A stretch of 64,000 bases of DNA, from positions 372,001 through 436,000 of the forward strand of contig NZ_FOLP01000006.1 of NCBI RefSeq assembly GCF_900112425.1, given 5' to 3'. The notes under the pieces are model-generated. The model was not told where the DNA came from. It did not search any database and saw nothing but the letters and a program-made list of their open reading frames with translations. Shown in pieces: positions 41,490 through 52,571 of the stretch; position 1 is the first letter of the stretch; each line of letters starts with the position of its first letter. Origin of the DNA: Variovorax sp. OK212 (lineage in GTDB: Bacteria > Pseudomonadota > Gammaproteobacteria > Burkholderiales > Burkholderiaceae_C). The position numbers and the translations under genes were made by a program.

Positions 41490-42647
41490 GTGACGGCGAT
41501 GCAGAAGGACGGACAGCGGCGTTTCGCGCTGGTCGCGGGCGAAGCGTCCGGCGACCTGCTCGCCGGCCTGCTGCTCGACGGACTGCAAGCCCGCTGGCCT
41601 GGCCTCGAAACCGTCGGCATCGGCGGTCCCCGCATGCTGGCCCACGGCTTCCAGAGCTGGTGGCCGCAGGAAAAGCTGGCGGTGCGCGGCTACGTCGAGG
41701 TGCTGCGGCACTACGCCGAGATCGCCGGCATCCGCCGCCAGCTGAAGGCGCGGCTGCTGCGCGAATGGGCCGAACTGTTCATCGGCGTGGACGCCCCCGA
41801 TTTCAATCTCGACCTCGAAGCCGGCCTGCGCAGCCGGGGCATGAAGACGGTGCATTTCATCTGCCCGTCGATCTGGGCCTGGCGCCCCGAACGCATTGAG
41901 AAGGTCCGCGCCGCCGCCGACCATGTGCTGTGCATCTTCCCGTTCGAGCCGGCCTTGCTGGCCGAGCACGGCGTGGCGGGCAGCTACGTGGGCCATCCGC
42001 TGGCCAACGTGATCCCTATGACGCCCGACCGCGCTGGCGCCCGCGCCGCCATCGGCCTGGCGCCCGATGCGCAGGTCGTGGCCCTGCTGCCTGGCAGCCG
42101 CCGCTCCGAAGTGCGCTACCTGGCCGCCCGTTTCTTCGCCGCTGCCGCGCTGATGCACAAGCAGCGCCCCGGCGTGCAGTTCGTGGCGCCCATCCTGCCG
42201 GGCCTGCGTGCCGAGGTCGAAGGCCTGCTGCAGGCCAGCGGCATGACCGGCCGCGTGAAGCTGCTGGACGGCCAGTCGCACGCCGCGCTGGCCGCCTGCG
42301 ACGCCACGCTGATCGCCAGCGGCACCGCCACGCTCGAGGCGGCGCTGTTCAAGCGGCCGATGGTCATCGCCTACAACATGAACGCGCTGTCGTGGCGCCT
42401 CATGCAGCGCAAGCAGCTGCAGCCGTGGGTGGGCCTGCCCAACATCCTGTGCCGTGACTTCGTGGTGCCCGAACTGCTGCAGGAAGCCGCCACGCCCGAG
42501 GCGGTGGCCCAGGCCACGCTGGCCTGGCTCGACGCGCCCGAGAAGACGCAGGCGCTGCAACAAAGATTTTCAGAGCTGCATGTGCAATTGCAGCGCGATA
42601 CGCCGACACTTTGCGCCGATGCGATCCAGAAAGTTCTTGAAGGCTGA
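41490..42647 (+). CDS. lpxB: Lipid-A-disaccharide synthase
   Basis: LpxB is a GT19 glycosyltransferase that joins UDP-diacylglucosamine and lipid X. The protein has FALVAGEASGDLLAGLLLDG at the N-terminus, GVDAPDFNLDLEAGLRSRG, KTVHFICPSIWAWRPERIEK, FEPALLAEHGVAGSYVGHPL, LLPGSRRSEVRYL and ASGTATLEAALFKRPMVIAY. The start is GTG 41490 or ATG 41499 (MQKDGQRRFALVAG). Its 3' end overlaps the rnhB start by about 29 bases in another frame. Confidence 0.97.
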   Translation: MTAMQKDGQRRFALVAGEASGDLLAGLLLDGLQARWPGLETVGIGGPRMLAHGFQSWWPQEKLAVRGYVEVLRHYAEIAGIRRQLKARLLREWAELFIGVDAPDFNLDLEAGLRSRGMKTVHFICPSIWAWRPERIEKVRAAADHVLCIFPFEPALLAEHGVAGSYVGHPLANVIPMTPDRAGARAAIGLAPDAQVVALLPGSRRSEVRYLAARFFAAAALMHKQRPGVQFVAPILPGLRAEVEGLLQASGMTGRVKLLDGQSHAALAACDATLIASGTATLEAALFKRPMVIAYNMNALSWRLMQRKQLQPWVGLPNILCRDFVVPELLQEAATPEAVAQATLAWLDAPEKTQALQQRFSELHVQLQRDTPTLCADAIQKVLEG

Positions 42648-43341
42648 ACAGGCCCCGCTGGTGTGGGACGCTCCAGGCTTGATGGCGGGCGTCGACGAGG
42701 CGGGCCGCGGTCCGCTGGCCGGCCCCGTGGTGGCCGCCGCGGTGATCCTGGACGACCTGCGGCCGATCCGCGGCCTGGCCGACTCCAAGACGCTCACGGC
42801 GCTGCAGCGCGAACGCCTGCACGACCAGATCCTGGCCAAGGCGCTGTGCTGCTCCATTGCACAGGCCACCGTCGAAGAAATCGACACCCACAACATCCTG
42901 CAGGCCACCATGATCGCCATGCGGCGCGCGGTCGAGGGGCTGCGCCTGAAGCCGGTGAAGGTGCTGGTCGACGGCAACCGCCTGCCTACGCTCGACGTTC
43001 TGGCCGAGGCCATCGTCAAGGGCGACGCGCGCGTCAAGGCGATTTCCGCCGCGTCGATCCTGGCGAAAGTGCACCGCGACCGGCTCTGCGAACAGCTGCA
43101 CAACGAGTTTCCGCACTACGGCTTCGCCGGCCACAAGGGCTACGGCACGCCCGAGCACTTGGAGGCGCTGCAGCGCCACGGTGCCTGCGTGCACCACCGC
43201 AGGTCTTTCAGCCCCGTGGCCGCGGCGCTCGCGCGCACGGGCGGCACGCTGAGCGTGGTGCTGCCGGCGGATGCGGCGCAACCGGCCATGGTGATCGGCA
43301 TTGCCGAGCCGGTGCGCCTCGACCTGCGCACGGCGCCCTGA
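42619..43341 (+). CDS. rnhB: Ribonuclease HII
   Basis: RNase HII cuts RNA in RNA-DNA hybrids and removes single ribonucleotides from DNA. The catalytic core is clear: LMAGVDEAGRGPLAGPVVAA with the first acidic pair, LADSKTLTALQRERL, VLVDGNRLPTL with an active-site Asp, KGDARVKAISAASILAKVHR, and HYGFAGHKGYGTPEHLEAL. The start is uncertain: ATG 42619 overlaps lpxB by 29 bases and gives 240 residues; GTG 42661 and ATG 42682 are shorter options. Position after lpxB matches E. coli. Confidence 0.95.
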   Translation: MRSRKFLKAEQAPLVWDAPGLMAGVDEAGRGPLAGPVVAAAVILDDLRPIRGLADSKTLTALQRERLHDQILAKALCCSIAQATVEEIDTHNILQATMIAMRRAVEGLRLKPVKVLVDGNRLPTLDVLAEAIVKGDARVKAISAASILAKVHRDRLCEQLHNEFPHYGFAGHKGYGTPEHLEALQRHGACVHHRRSFSPVAAALARTGGTLSVVLPADAAQPAMVIGIAEPVRLDLRTAP

Positions 43342-43348
43342 ACCCCCG

Positions 43349-44134
43349 ATGACCTCCGACACCGGCGCGAGCCATATCAGCTCGCGCGACAACCCGCTGC
43401 TCAAGGACCTGCGCAAGCTCGCGCAAGACCCGGGCGCCTACCGCAAGCTGGGCCGCATCTGGCTCGAGGGCGACCACCTGTGCCGCGCGGCACTGGCACG
43501 CGGCGTGAAGCCGGCCATTGCCGTGTTTTCAGAGTCTTTTTGGCCCAATGCGCCCGTCGAATGGTCGCATGGCGCTATCAAAACAGTAGTCGTGAGCGAC
43601 GACCTGCTGCGCGGCGCCAGCGGGCTCGAGTCGCCCGCGCCGATGGGTTTCGTGCTCGACCTGCCGGCCCGCCCCGAACTCATTCCCGACGCGCCCAGCG
43701 TCGTGCTCGACCGCCTGCAGGACGCCGGCAACGCAGGCTCCATCCTGCGCAGCGCCGCCGCCTTCGGCTTCACCCAGGTGATCGCGCTCAAGGGCACGGC
43801 CGCGCTGTGGGCGCCGAAGGTGCTGCGCGCCGGCATGGGCGCCCATTTCGGCCTGCGGCTGATCGAGGGCGTGGACGCCGAGGCGCTCGACGCGCTGCGG
43901 GTCCCGCTGGTCGCCACCAGTTCGCACCGCGGCGACTGGCTCCACAAGGCCGACTTGCCGCATCCCTGCGCCTGGCTCATGGGCCACGAGGGGCAGGGCG
44001 TGTCGGCGGCGCTCGAGGCCCGCGCCACGCACCATATCCGCATTGCGCAGCCGGGCGGCGAGGAGTCGCTCAACGTGGCCGCCGCGGCCGCCATCTGCCT
44101 GCACGCGAGCGGAGCAGCCCTGCAGGGCAGATAA
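43349..44134 (+). CDS. TrmH/SpoU-family RNA 2'-O-methyltransferase
   Basis: This 261-residue protein has the N-terminal RNA-binding domain of TrmH-type enzymes (ISSRDNPLLKDLRKLAQDPG, GRIWLEGDHLCRAALARG) and the knotted SPOUT methyltransferase domain with VVLDRLQDAGNAGSILRSAA, WLMGHEGQGVSAALE and the SAM-binding end IAQPGGEESLNVAAAAAI. The RNA target is unknown; 23S rRNA is common for this subgroup. Residues about 59-81 (VFSESFWPNAPVEWSHGAIK onward) are encoded by an A/T-richer patch that looks like an interspersed repeat (43525-43590) captured in frame, within the linker between the domains. Confidence 0.88.
   Translation: MTSDTGASHISSRDNPLLKDLRKLAQDPGAYRKLGRIWLEGDHLCRAALARGVKPAIAVFSESFWPNAPVEWSHGAIKTVVVSDDLLRGASGLESPAPMGFVLDLPARPELIPDAPSVVLDRLQDAGNAGSILRSAAAFGFTQVIALKGTAALWAPKVLRAGMGAHFGLRLIEGVDAEALDALRVPLVATSSHRGDWLHKADLPHPCAWLMGHEGQGVSAALEARATHHIRIAQPGGEESLNVAAAAAICLHASGAALQGR
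43525..43590. repeat. Interspersed-repeat-like patch inside the TrmH-family gene
   Basis: From about 43525 the sequence becomes T/A-rich (GTTTTCAGAGTCTTTTTGG) and ends in GCTATCAAAACAGTAGT, an imperfect palindrome. It differs in composition from the flanking codons. From memory, Comamonadaceae genomes carry short dispersed repeats ending in GCTATCAAAA...TAGC; this looks like one, maintained in frame. Confidence 0.45.
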
Positions 44135-44150
44135 CACACTCAGACCGAGC

Positions 44151-44156
44151 TACAAT
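44151..44156 (+). promoter_or_regulatory. carA: Candidate -10 element of carAB
   Basis: TACAAT at 44151-44156 fits a sigma-70 -10 box in the 140-base gap before carA. No clear -35 is visible 17 bases upstream, so confidence is low. A transcript from here would carry a leader of about 110 nt containing a long dyad. Confidence 0.4.
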
Positions 44157-44177
44157 CGGGGGCTTACTCGCAATAGC

Positions 44178-44253
44178 GTCGCCCGGCCGCCTTCAACGCC
44201 AAAATCCCCTTAAGCAGCAGTCCGCAGGCAACGCGCCTGGGGCTCCGGGCGAC
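44178..44253 (+). promoter_or_regulatory. carA: Structured carA leader
   Basis: GTCGCCCGG (44178-44186) and CCGGGCGAC (44245-44253) are perfect complements enclosing 58 bases, within which CAGGC/GCCTG forms another hairpin (about 44226-44240). The closing strand ends 11 bases before the carA ribosome binding site (CGGAG, 44264-44268). It may be a regulatory leader for pyrimidine or arginine control of carAB; mechanism unknown. Confidence 0.4.
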
Positions 44254-44274
44254 CGTAACCATTCGGAGAACCCA

Positions 44275-45460
44275 GTGCTTTTGTCTCTCAAGGGAAGTTT
44301 CCCGCCCGCCATCCTGGCGCTCGCAGACGGCACGGTCTTTCAAGGCAACTCGATCGGAGCCGCCGGCTCCACGACCGGTGAAGTGGTGTTCAACACCGCG
44401 ATGACCGGTTACCAGGAAATCCTGACCGACCCCAGCTACTGCCAGCAGATCGTGACGCTCACGTATCCGCACATCGGCAACTACGGCGTCAACGGGGAAG
44501 ACATCGAAGCCGACAAGATCCATGCCGCGGGCCTGATCATCAAGGACCTGCCTCTCGTCGCGTCCAACTTCCGCAAGACCGCCACGCTGACCGAGTACCT
44601 CGTGTCCGGCAACACGGTGGCCATTGCGAACATCGACACCCGCAAGCTCACGCGCCACCTGCGCACCCACGGCGCGCAGAACGGCTGCATCCTCGGCCTG
44701 GCCGCGGGCGAGGCCGTGACGCAGGCGCTGATCGACAAGGCCATCGCCGCCGCCAAGGCCGCGCCGAGCATGGCCGGCCTCGACCTCGCCAAGGTGGTGT
44801 CGGTCACGCAGACCTACGAGTGGACCGAAACCGAGTGGAAGCTGGGCGCGGGCTACGGCGTGCAGATCACGCCCAAGTTTCACGTGGTCGCGTTCGACTA
44901 CGGCGTCAAGAAGAACATCCTGCGCATGATCGCGCAGCGCGGCGCGCGCATCACCGTGGTGCCCGCGCAGACGCCCGCGGCCGACGTGCTCAAGCTCAAG
45001 CCCGACGGCATCTTCCTGGCCAACGGCCCCGGCGACCCGGAGCCTTGCGACTACGCCATCAGCGCCGTCAAGGAACTGATCGAGACCGGCATTCCCACCT
45101 TCGGCATCTGCCTGGGCCACCAGATCATGGCGCTGGCCTCGGGCGCCAAGACCTTCAAGATGAAGTTCGGCCACCACGGCGCGAACCATCCGGTGAAGGA
45201 CCTGGACAACGGCCGCGTGAGCATCACCAGCCAGAACCACGGCTTCGCGGTCGACGAGAAGTCGCTGCCGGCCACCCTGCGTCCCACCCACATCAGCCTG
45301 TTCGACAACACGCTGCAGGGCCTGGCGCGCACCGACAAGCCCGCGTTCTGCTTCCAGGGCCACCCTGAAGCCTCGCCCGGCCCGCACGACATCGGCTACC
45401 TGTTCGATCGCTTCACGGCACTCATGGAAAAGCACAAGACGGAAAAGACGGAGAGCAAGA

Positions 45461-45468
<8 letters not shown>
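44275..45468 (+). CDS. carA: Carbamoyl-phosphate synthase small subunit
   Basis: CarA is the glutamine amidotransferase subunit that supplies ammonia for carbamoyl phosphate, used for arginine and pyrimidines. The 397-residue protein has the N-terminal CPSase small-chain domain (LADGTVFQGNSIGA, TGYQEILTDPSYCQQIVTLT) and the class I GATase with nucleophile Cys in FGICLGHQIMALA and the His/Glu pair in FQGHPEASPGPHDIG. The start is GTG 44275 with CGGAG six bases upstream. It overlaps carB by eight bases. Confidence 0.97.
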
Positions 45469-48712
<3,244 letters not shown>

Positions 48713-48720
48713 GCGTCGCC

Positions 48721-49590
48721 ATGCAAACGCAGCTCGTCGAACTGGGCCTGACGGACTGGAACGCGGCCACGCCCAACGAGGCGTGGATCGCAGAACTCGA
48801 AGCGGGCAAGGTGCTGTACTTTCCGCGCCTGGGCTTCGAGCTGCTGCCTGAAGAGCGCAGCCTGCTGACGCCCGGCCTGCTGTCGCCCGACGTGCGCAAC
48901 ATCAGCCTCGACGCCGCCGGCAAGCTCAAGGGCGCGGTGGGCGAGGAGGCCGTGCAACGCATGGCGGCGGCGATGGTGGGGCGCTTTCGGGCGCAGGCCA
49001 CGCAGCTCATTCACGGGCTGCTGCCGCACTACACGCCGGCCCTGCGGCTGGCCCCCACCAGCTACCGGCCGGCGCAGGTCGAGACGCGCGTGCAGTCGTG
49101 GCGCGCGGACGATCGCCGGCTGCACGTCGACGCATTCCCGTCGCGCCCCAACTACGGCGAACGCATCCTGCGCGTGTTCACCAACGTCAACCCCGAAGGC
49201 GCACCGCGCGTGTGGCGCGTGGGCGAGCCTTTCGAGGACATCGCCCGGCGCTTCCTGCCGCGTGCCAAGCCGTATGTGCGCTGGCAGGCCAAGGTGCTGC
49301 GCGCCTTGCGTGTGACGAAGTCGTTCCGCAGCGAGTACGACCACCTGATGCTCCAGCTGCACGACGGCATGAAGTCGGACATGGCGTACCAGGAAAACTC
49401 GCCGCAGGAGACCGCCAAATTCCCGCCGGGTTCGGTGTGGGTGTGCTTCTCCGACCAGACCTCGCACGCCGTGATGGCGGGCCAGTACATGCTCGAGCAG
49501 ACGCTTCATCTGGCTGCATCGAAGCAATACAATCCCGACTCGAGCCCGCTCGCCATCCTGAGCCGGCTGACCGGACGCACACTCGTCTGA
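48721..49590 (+). CDS. kdoO: Kdo hydroxylase (3-deoxy-D-manno-oct-2-ulosonate 3-hydroxylase)
   Basis: This 289-residue protein matches my memory of the KdoO family, Fe(II)/2-oxoglutarate-type dioxygenases that hydroxylate the outer Kdo sugar of lipopolysaccharide to Ko in Burkholderia and Yersinia. The likely iron ligands H135 and D137 lie in LHVDAFPSRPNYGERIL, followed by RVFTNVNPEGAPRVWRVG; a distal histidine is in SDQTSHAVMAGQYMLEQT. It lies nine bases after carB and may be co-transcribed with it, with a terminator between it and greA. It suggests Ko-containing LPS in this organism. Confidence 0.8.
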   Translation: MQTQLVELGLTDWNAATPNEAWIAELEAGKVLYFPRLGFELLPEERSLLTPGLLSPDVRNISLDAAGKLKGAVGEEAVQRMAAAMVGRFRAQATQLIHGLLPHYTPALRLAPTSYRPAQVETRVQSWRADDRRLHVDAFPSRPNYGERILRVFTNVNPEGAPRVWRVGEPFEDIARRFLPRAKPYVRWQAKVLRALRVTKSFRSEYDHLMLQLHDGMKSDMAYQENSPQETAKFPPGSVWVCFSDQTSHAVMAGQYMLEQTLHLAASKQYNPDSSPLAILSRLTGRTLV

Positions 49591-49606
49591 TCCTGTCCCT
49601 TACTCG

Positions 49607-49640
49607 ACCGCCGAACGGCAGCGTTCGGCGGTTTCGCTTT
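49607..49640 (+). terminator. Intrinsic terminator after the Kdo hydroxylase gene
   Basis: ACCGCCGAACG (49607-49617) pairs with CGTTCGGCGGT (49622-49632) around a four-base loop and is followed by a T-rich tail. It ends the carAB-kdoO unit 17 bases after the stop and just before the greA ribosome binding site. Confidence 0.85.
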
Positions 49641-49656
49641 ATGGAGAACCAACAAC

Positions 49657-50133
49657 ATGGCCACCATCCCGATCACCAAGCGCGGCGCTGAAAAACTGCG
49701 CGCCGAACTGCATCAGCTCAAGACGGTGGACCGTCCCTGGGTCATCAATGCAATTTCCGAAGCACGCGCGCAGGGCGACCTGAGCGAGAACGCCGAATAC
49801 GAGGTCGCCAAGGACCGCCAGGGCTTCATCGAAGGCCGCATCCAGGAAGTCGAAGGCAAGCTGTCGGCCGCGCAGATCATCGATCCGAGCGAACTCGATG
49901 CCGGCGGCAAGGTGGTGTTCGGCTCGACCGTCGAGCTCGAGGAAGAAGAATCGGGCGACGCCGTGAAGTACCAGATCGTCGGCGAGGACGAAGCCGACCT
50001 GAAGCTCGGCCTGATCAACATCTCCAGCCCGATCGCGCGCGCGCTGATCGGCAAGGAAGAGGGCGACACCGCCGAAGTGCAGGCCCCGGGCGGCCTGAAG
50101 CGCTACGAGATCGTGGGCGTCCGCTACCTGTGA
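49657..50133 (+). CDS. greA: Transcription elongation factor GreA
   Basis: GreA rescues backtracked RNA polymerase by stimulating transcript cleavage. The 158-residue protein has the coiled-coil N-terminal domain with the acidic tip region (DLSENAEYEVAKDRQGFIEG) and the C-terminal FKBP-like domain (GSTVELEEEESGDAVKYQIV, LINISSPIARALIGKEEGDT). Size and motifs are standard. ATG 49657 is preceded by GGAG. In E. coli greA neighbours yhbY, rlmE and ftsH; here three genes intervene. Confidence 0.98.
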   Translation: MATIPITKRGAEKLRAELHQLKTVDRPWVINAISEARAQGDLSENAEYEVAKDRQGFIEGRIQEVEGKLSAAQIIDPSELDAGGKVVFGSTVELEEEESGDAVKYQIVGEDEADLKLGLINISSPIARALIGKEEGDTAEVQAPGGLKRYEIVGVRYL

Positions 50134-50143
50134 TTCGTCGGCA

Positions 50144-50560
50144 ATGAAAGACCGCATTGCGCTGATGCTGGCCGCCTTCTGGTGGGGCAGCCTCACCACG
50201 ATCGGCTTTCTGGTGGTGCCGATGCTCTTCGCCAGGCTCGGCAACCCGTCGGTGGCAGGCAACTTTGCCGGCCAGTTGTTCGAGGCGCAGAGCTGGATCG
50301 CGATCGGCTGCGGGCTGATCCTGCTGATCCATTTCAGGACCAAGGCGGACGAGCGCATGGATGGGCCGACCATGACGGCCATGTTCCTGATCCTGGCCGC
50401 ACTGCTGCTGGCGCTGCTTCAGCAGTACGCCGTGGCGCCGCGCATCCTGGCGCGCGAAAACCTCAAGCTGTGGCATGCCATGGGCAGCGGCATGTACCTG
50501 GTGCAGTGGGTGTGCGCGGGCGTGCTGCTGTGGCGCATGGGCGCCCGCAAGCCCGGCTGA
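50144..50560 (+). CDS. DUF4149 membrane protein
   Basis: A 138-residue inner-membrane protein with four predicted helices: LMLAAFWWGSLTTIGFLVVP, AQSWIAIGCGLILLI, TAMFLILAALLLALL and SGMYLVQWVCAGVLLWRM. The pattern with a conserved W and the late L-W-H-A-M-G motif (ENLKLWHAMGSGMYL) fits DUF4149. Function is unknown. It starts 10 bases after greA and is very likely co-transcribed with it. A hairpin after the stop separates it from the convergent glycosyltransferase gene. Confidence 0.85.
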   Translation: MKDRIALMLAAFWWGSLTTIGFLVVPMLFARLGNPSVAGNFAGQLFEAQSWIAIGCGLILLIHFRTKADERMDGPTMTAMFLILAALLLALLQQYAVAPRILARENLKLWHAMGSGMYLVQWVCAGVLLWRMGARKPG

Positions 50561-50579
50561 AAACCGGCTGAACAGCAGA

Positions 50580-50606
50580 GGCGGCAGCCGCAATGGCTGC
50601 GCCGCC
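50580..50606. terminator. Hairpin between convergent DUF4149 and glycosyltransferase genes
   Basis: GGCGGC (50580-50585) pairs with GCCGCC (50601-50606), with an inner AGCC/GGCT pairing. It lies eight bases before the end of the minus-strand glycosyltransferase gene and could serve both transcripts. There is no strong T-run. Confidence 0.6.
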
Positions 50607-50613
50607 TGCGCTC

Positions 50614-51378
50614 CTACTCTTTCCAGTATTTGGCGACCCAGCGCGCCGGCCTTATGTACCGGAAGGCGCGGTTGCGCCGGCCCGCCAGTGCGTCCGGCGG
50701 GTTGCACTCGCCATGGAACACCATGATGCGGGCGTCCTCGGGCACGAAGGGCTCTTCCCAGTAGTTGGTCGGCCAGGTCGGGATGCCGTGGTACTTGAAG
50801 CTCGGGCACCAGGCTTCGGGCCAATAGGCCAGCTTGCCCTGCTTATGGAGCACGTCCGACAGGTAGGCCTGCTCGTTGCGGTATTCCGCCTGCACCTTCT
50901 CCATGTTGGCGCGGAAGTACGCCAGCACGTCGGCATGGGCACCCAGCTCGAAGCGGTAGACCGACGAATTGCCCGTGATCCGCTCGCGCCGCCAGGGGCG
51001 GGCGTAGTCGTGAATGATCAGGAACTCGCCGGGCCGCTCGAAGAAGGCGTCCAGGCTGCCCACCACGACCACGTCGAGGTCGAGGAAGAGTGCGGTGCCG
51101 CGCAGGCCGTGCAGGTCCTGCTCGAAGGTGGTGAGCTTCTTCCAGGCGCCGTCACGCTGGCCAGGGGCCAGGTGCAGGTTGAGCGGTGGAATCGGCAGGC
51201 ACGTCACCTCGGGGTGGATGCCATTGCCGTCGTCGGTCAGGCACACGAACTTGAAGTCACCGCGGAGATTGCGGCGGACCATTGCGTAGAGCCGGTTGAC
51301 GTATTCGGGGCCGTATTTCGTGCCCCATTTCATGCAGAGGATATGGCGCTGGGCGCCTTGCGCTGCCGCCAAGCTCAA
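50614..51378 (-). CDS. Glycosyltransferase-like protein
   Basis: A 254-residue GT-A-fold protein. The N-terminal strand HILCMKWGTKYGPEYVNRLY is followed by FKFVCLTDDGNGI, the metal-binding DxD motif in GTALFLDLDVVVVGSLD, and NSSVYRFELGAHADVLAYF. The C-terminus is rich in Trp and Tyr (YHGIPTWPTNYWEEPF, FRYIRPARWVAKYWKE). Donor and acceptor are unknown; LPS or exopolysaccharide decoration is plausible. The first ATG (51333) would cut into the first strand, so I prefer TTG 51378, which overlaps the yhbY stop as TTGA. It is inserted between greA and yhbY. Confidence 0.8.
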   Translation of the reverse strand: MSLAAAQGAQRHILCMKWGTKYGPEYVNRLYAMVRRNLRGDFKFVCLTDDGNGIHPEVTCLPIPPLNLHLAPGQRDGAWKKLTTFEQDLHGLRGTALFLDLDVVVVGSLDAFFERPGEFLIIHDYARPWRRERITGNSSVYRFELGAHADVLAYFRANMEKVQAEYRNEQAYLSDVLHKQGKLAYWPEAWCPSFKYHGIPTWPTNYWEEPFVPEDARIMVFHGECNPPDALAGRRNRAFRYIRPARWVAKYWKE

Positions 51379-51854
51379 TCTGCCTGGTTGCGCTTCTTGG
51401 CCGACAGCGGCCGCTTGGCCTTGGCGCGCTTGATGGTGCCGCCAGGGGTGAGGCGCTGGTTGCCGAGCACGCGCAGCGTCTTGATTTCGGGGCGCTGGCC
51501 GCCGCGCTTGCTGTACTTGACGATCTTCACGTCGCGCGGGCCTGGCATGCGGTCTTCGTCGATCACACGCTCTTTTTCGGGAATCGGACGCCACAGCACC
51601 AGCAGCTTGCCGATGTGCTGGATCGGGGCGGCGTCCAGTTCATCGGCCAGCTCGCGCAGCATGGCGTCGCGGGCAAGGCGGTCGTCGGAGAAAACGCGGA
51701 CCTTGATCAGGCCATGGGCCTTGAGCGCCGCGTCGGCTTCCTTCTTTACGGCAGGGGTGAGCCCGTCTCCACCGACCATGACGATCGGATCCAGGTGGTG
51801 AGCTTCGGCGCGGTGCACCTTGCGCTCGGCAGGGGTAAGTTGAATGGCGGGCAT
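51375..51854 (-). CDS. yhbY: CRS1-YhbY domain RNA-binding protein
   Basis: YhbY binds pre-50S ribosomal particles. The CRS1-YhbY domain fills residues 1-95: LTPAERKVHRAEAHHLDPIV, the glycine loop MVGGDGLTPAVKKEADAALK, HGLIKVRVFSDDRLARD and HIGKLLVLWRPIPEKE. The E. coli protein ends near here; this one has a further 60 residues that are strongly basic (KYSKRGGQRPEIKTLRVLGN, IKRAKAKRPLSAKKRNQAD) and likely bind RNA. The start is ATG 51854, divergent from rlmE with 33 bases between, the same arrangement as in E. coli. Confidence 0.93.
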   Translation of the reverse strand: MPAIQLTPAERKVHRAEAHHLDPIVMVGGDGLTPAVKKEADAALKAHGLIKVRVFSDDRLARDAMLRELADELDAAPIQHIGKLLVLWRPIPEKERVIDEDRMPGPRDVKIVKYSKRGGQRPEIKTLRVLGNQRLTPGGTIKRAKAKRPLSAKKRNQAD

Positions 51855-51887
51855 CCCCGTATTATCGACGCGTACACGAAGACCCTC

Positions 51888-52556
51888 ATGAGCACCAAAG
51901 CCAAAAGCAAAAAAGTCAATAAAGCGTGGCTTCACGACCATATCAACGACCCCTACGTGAAGCTCGCCACGCGAGAGGGATATCGGGCGCGCGCAGCCTA
52001 CAAACTGAAGGAAATCGACGAGTCGTTCGGGCTGGTCAAGCCCGGCCAGCTGGTGGTGGACCTCGGCTCCACGCCGGGCGCCTGGAGCCAGTACCTGCGC
52101 CGGCGCATGTCGCCCGACGGCGCGGCGGCCGGCGCGCTGAACGGCACGATCGTCGCCCTGGACATGCTGGAGATGGAGCCCATCGAGGGCGTGACCTTCC
52201 TGCAGGGCGATTTCCGTGAAGATGCGCTTCTGCAACAGTTGCTGGGTGTGCTGGCCGGCCGCAAGGCCGACCTGGTGGTTTCGGACATGGCGCCCAACCT
52301 GTCGGGCATCCATTCGGCCGATGGCGCCCGGGTGGCGCACCTGATCGAGCTTGCAATCGAGTTCGCCCAGAACCACCTGAAACCCGAGGGCGCGCTGGTG
52401 GCCAAGCTGTTCCACGGCAGCGGCTACGACGATCTGGTGAAGCTTTTCAAGGCGAATTTCCGGACCGTGAAGCCCGTCAAGCCCAAGGCGTCGCGCGACA
52501 AATCGTCCGAGACCTTCCTTGTCGGTATAGGCCTGAAGGCCTCGGATACGCCTTGA
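51888..52556 (+). CDS. rlmE: 23S rRNA (uridine-2'-O-)-methyltransferase
   Basis: RlmE (FtsJ/RrmJ) methylates U2552 of 23S rRNA in the A-loop. The 222-residue protein has the N-terminal basic segment (KKVNKAWLHDHINDPYVKLA), REGYRARAAYKLKEIDE with the first catalytic lysine, the SAM motif VVDLGSTPGAWSQYL, DLVVSDMAPNLSGIHSAD with the catalytic Asp, and LKPEGALVAKLFHGSGYDDL with the later catalytic lysine. It is upstream of ftsH as in E. coli. The only gap of note is the repeat array 52572-52623 directly after the stop. Confidence 0.97.
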   Translation: MSTKAKSKKVNKAWLHDHINDPYVKLATREGYRARAAYKLKEIDESFGLVKPGQLVVDLGSTPGAWSQYLRRRMSPDGAAAGALNGTIVALDMLEMEPIEGVTFLQGDFREDALLQQLLGVLAGRKADLVVSDMAPNLSGIHSADGARVAHLIELAIEFAQNHLKPEGALVAKLFHGSGYDDLVKLFKANFRTVKPVKPKASRDKSSETFLVGIGLKASDTP

Positions 52557-52571
52557 TACCTTGCCAAAGAA

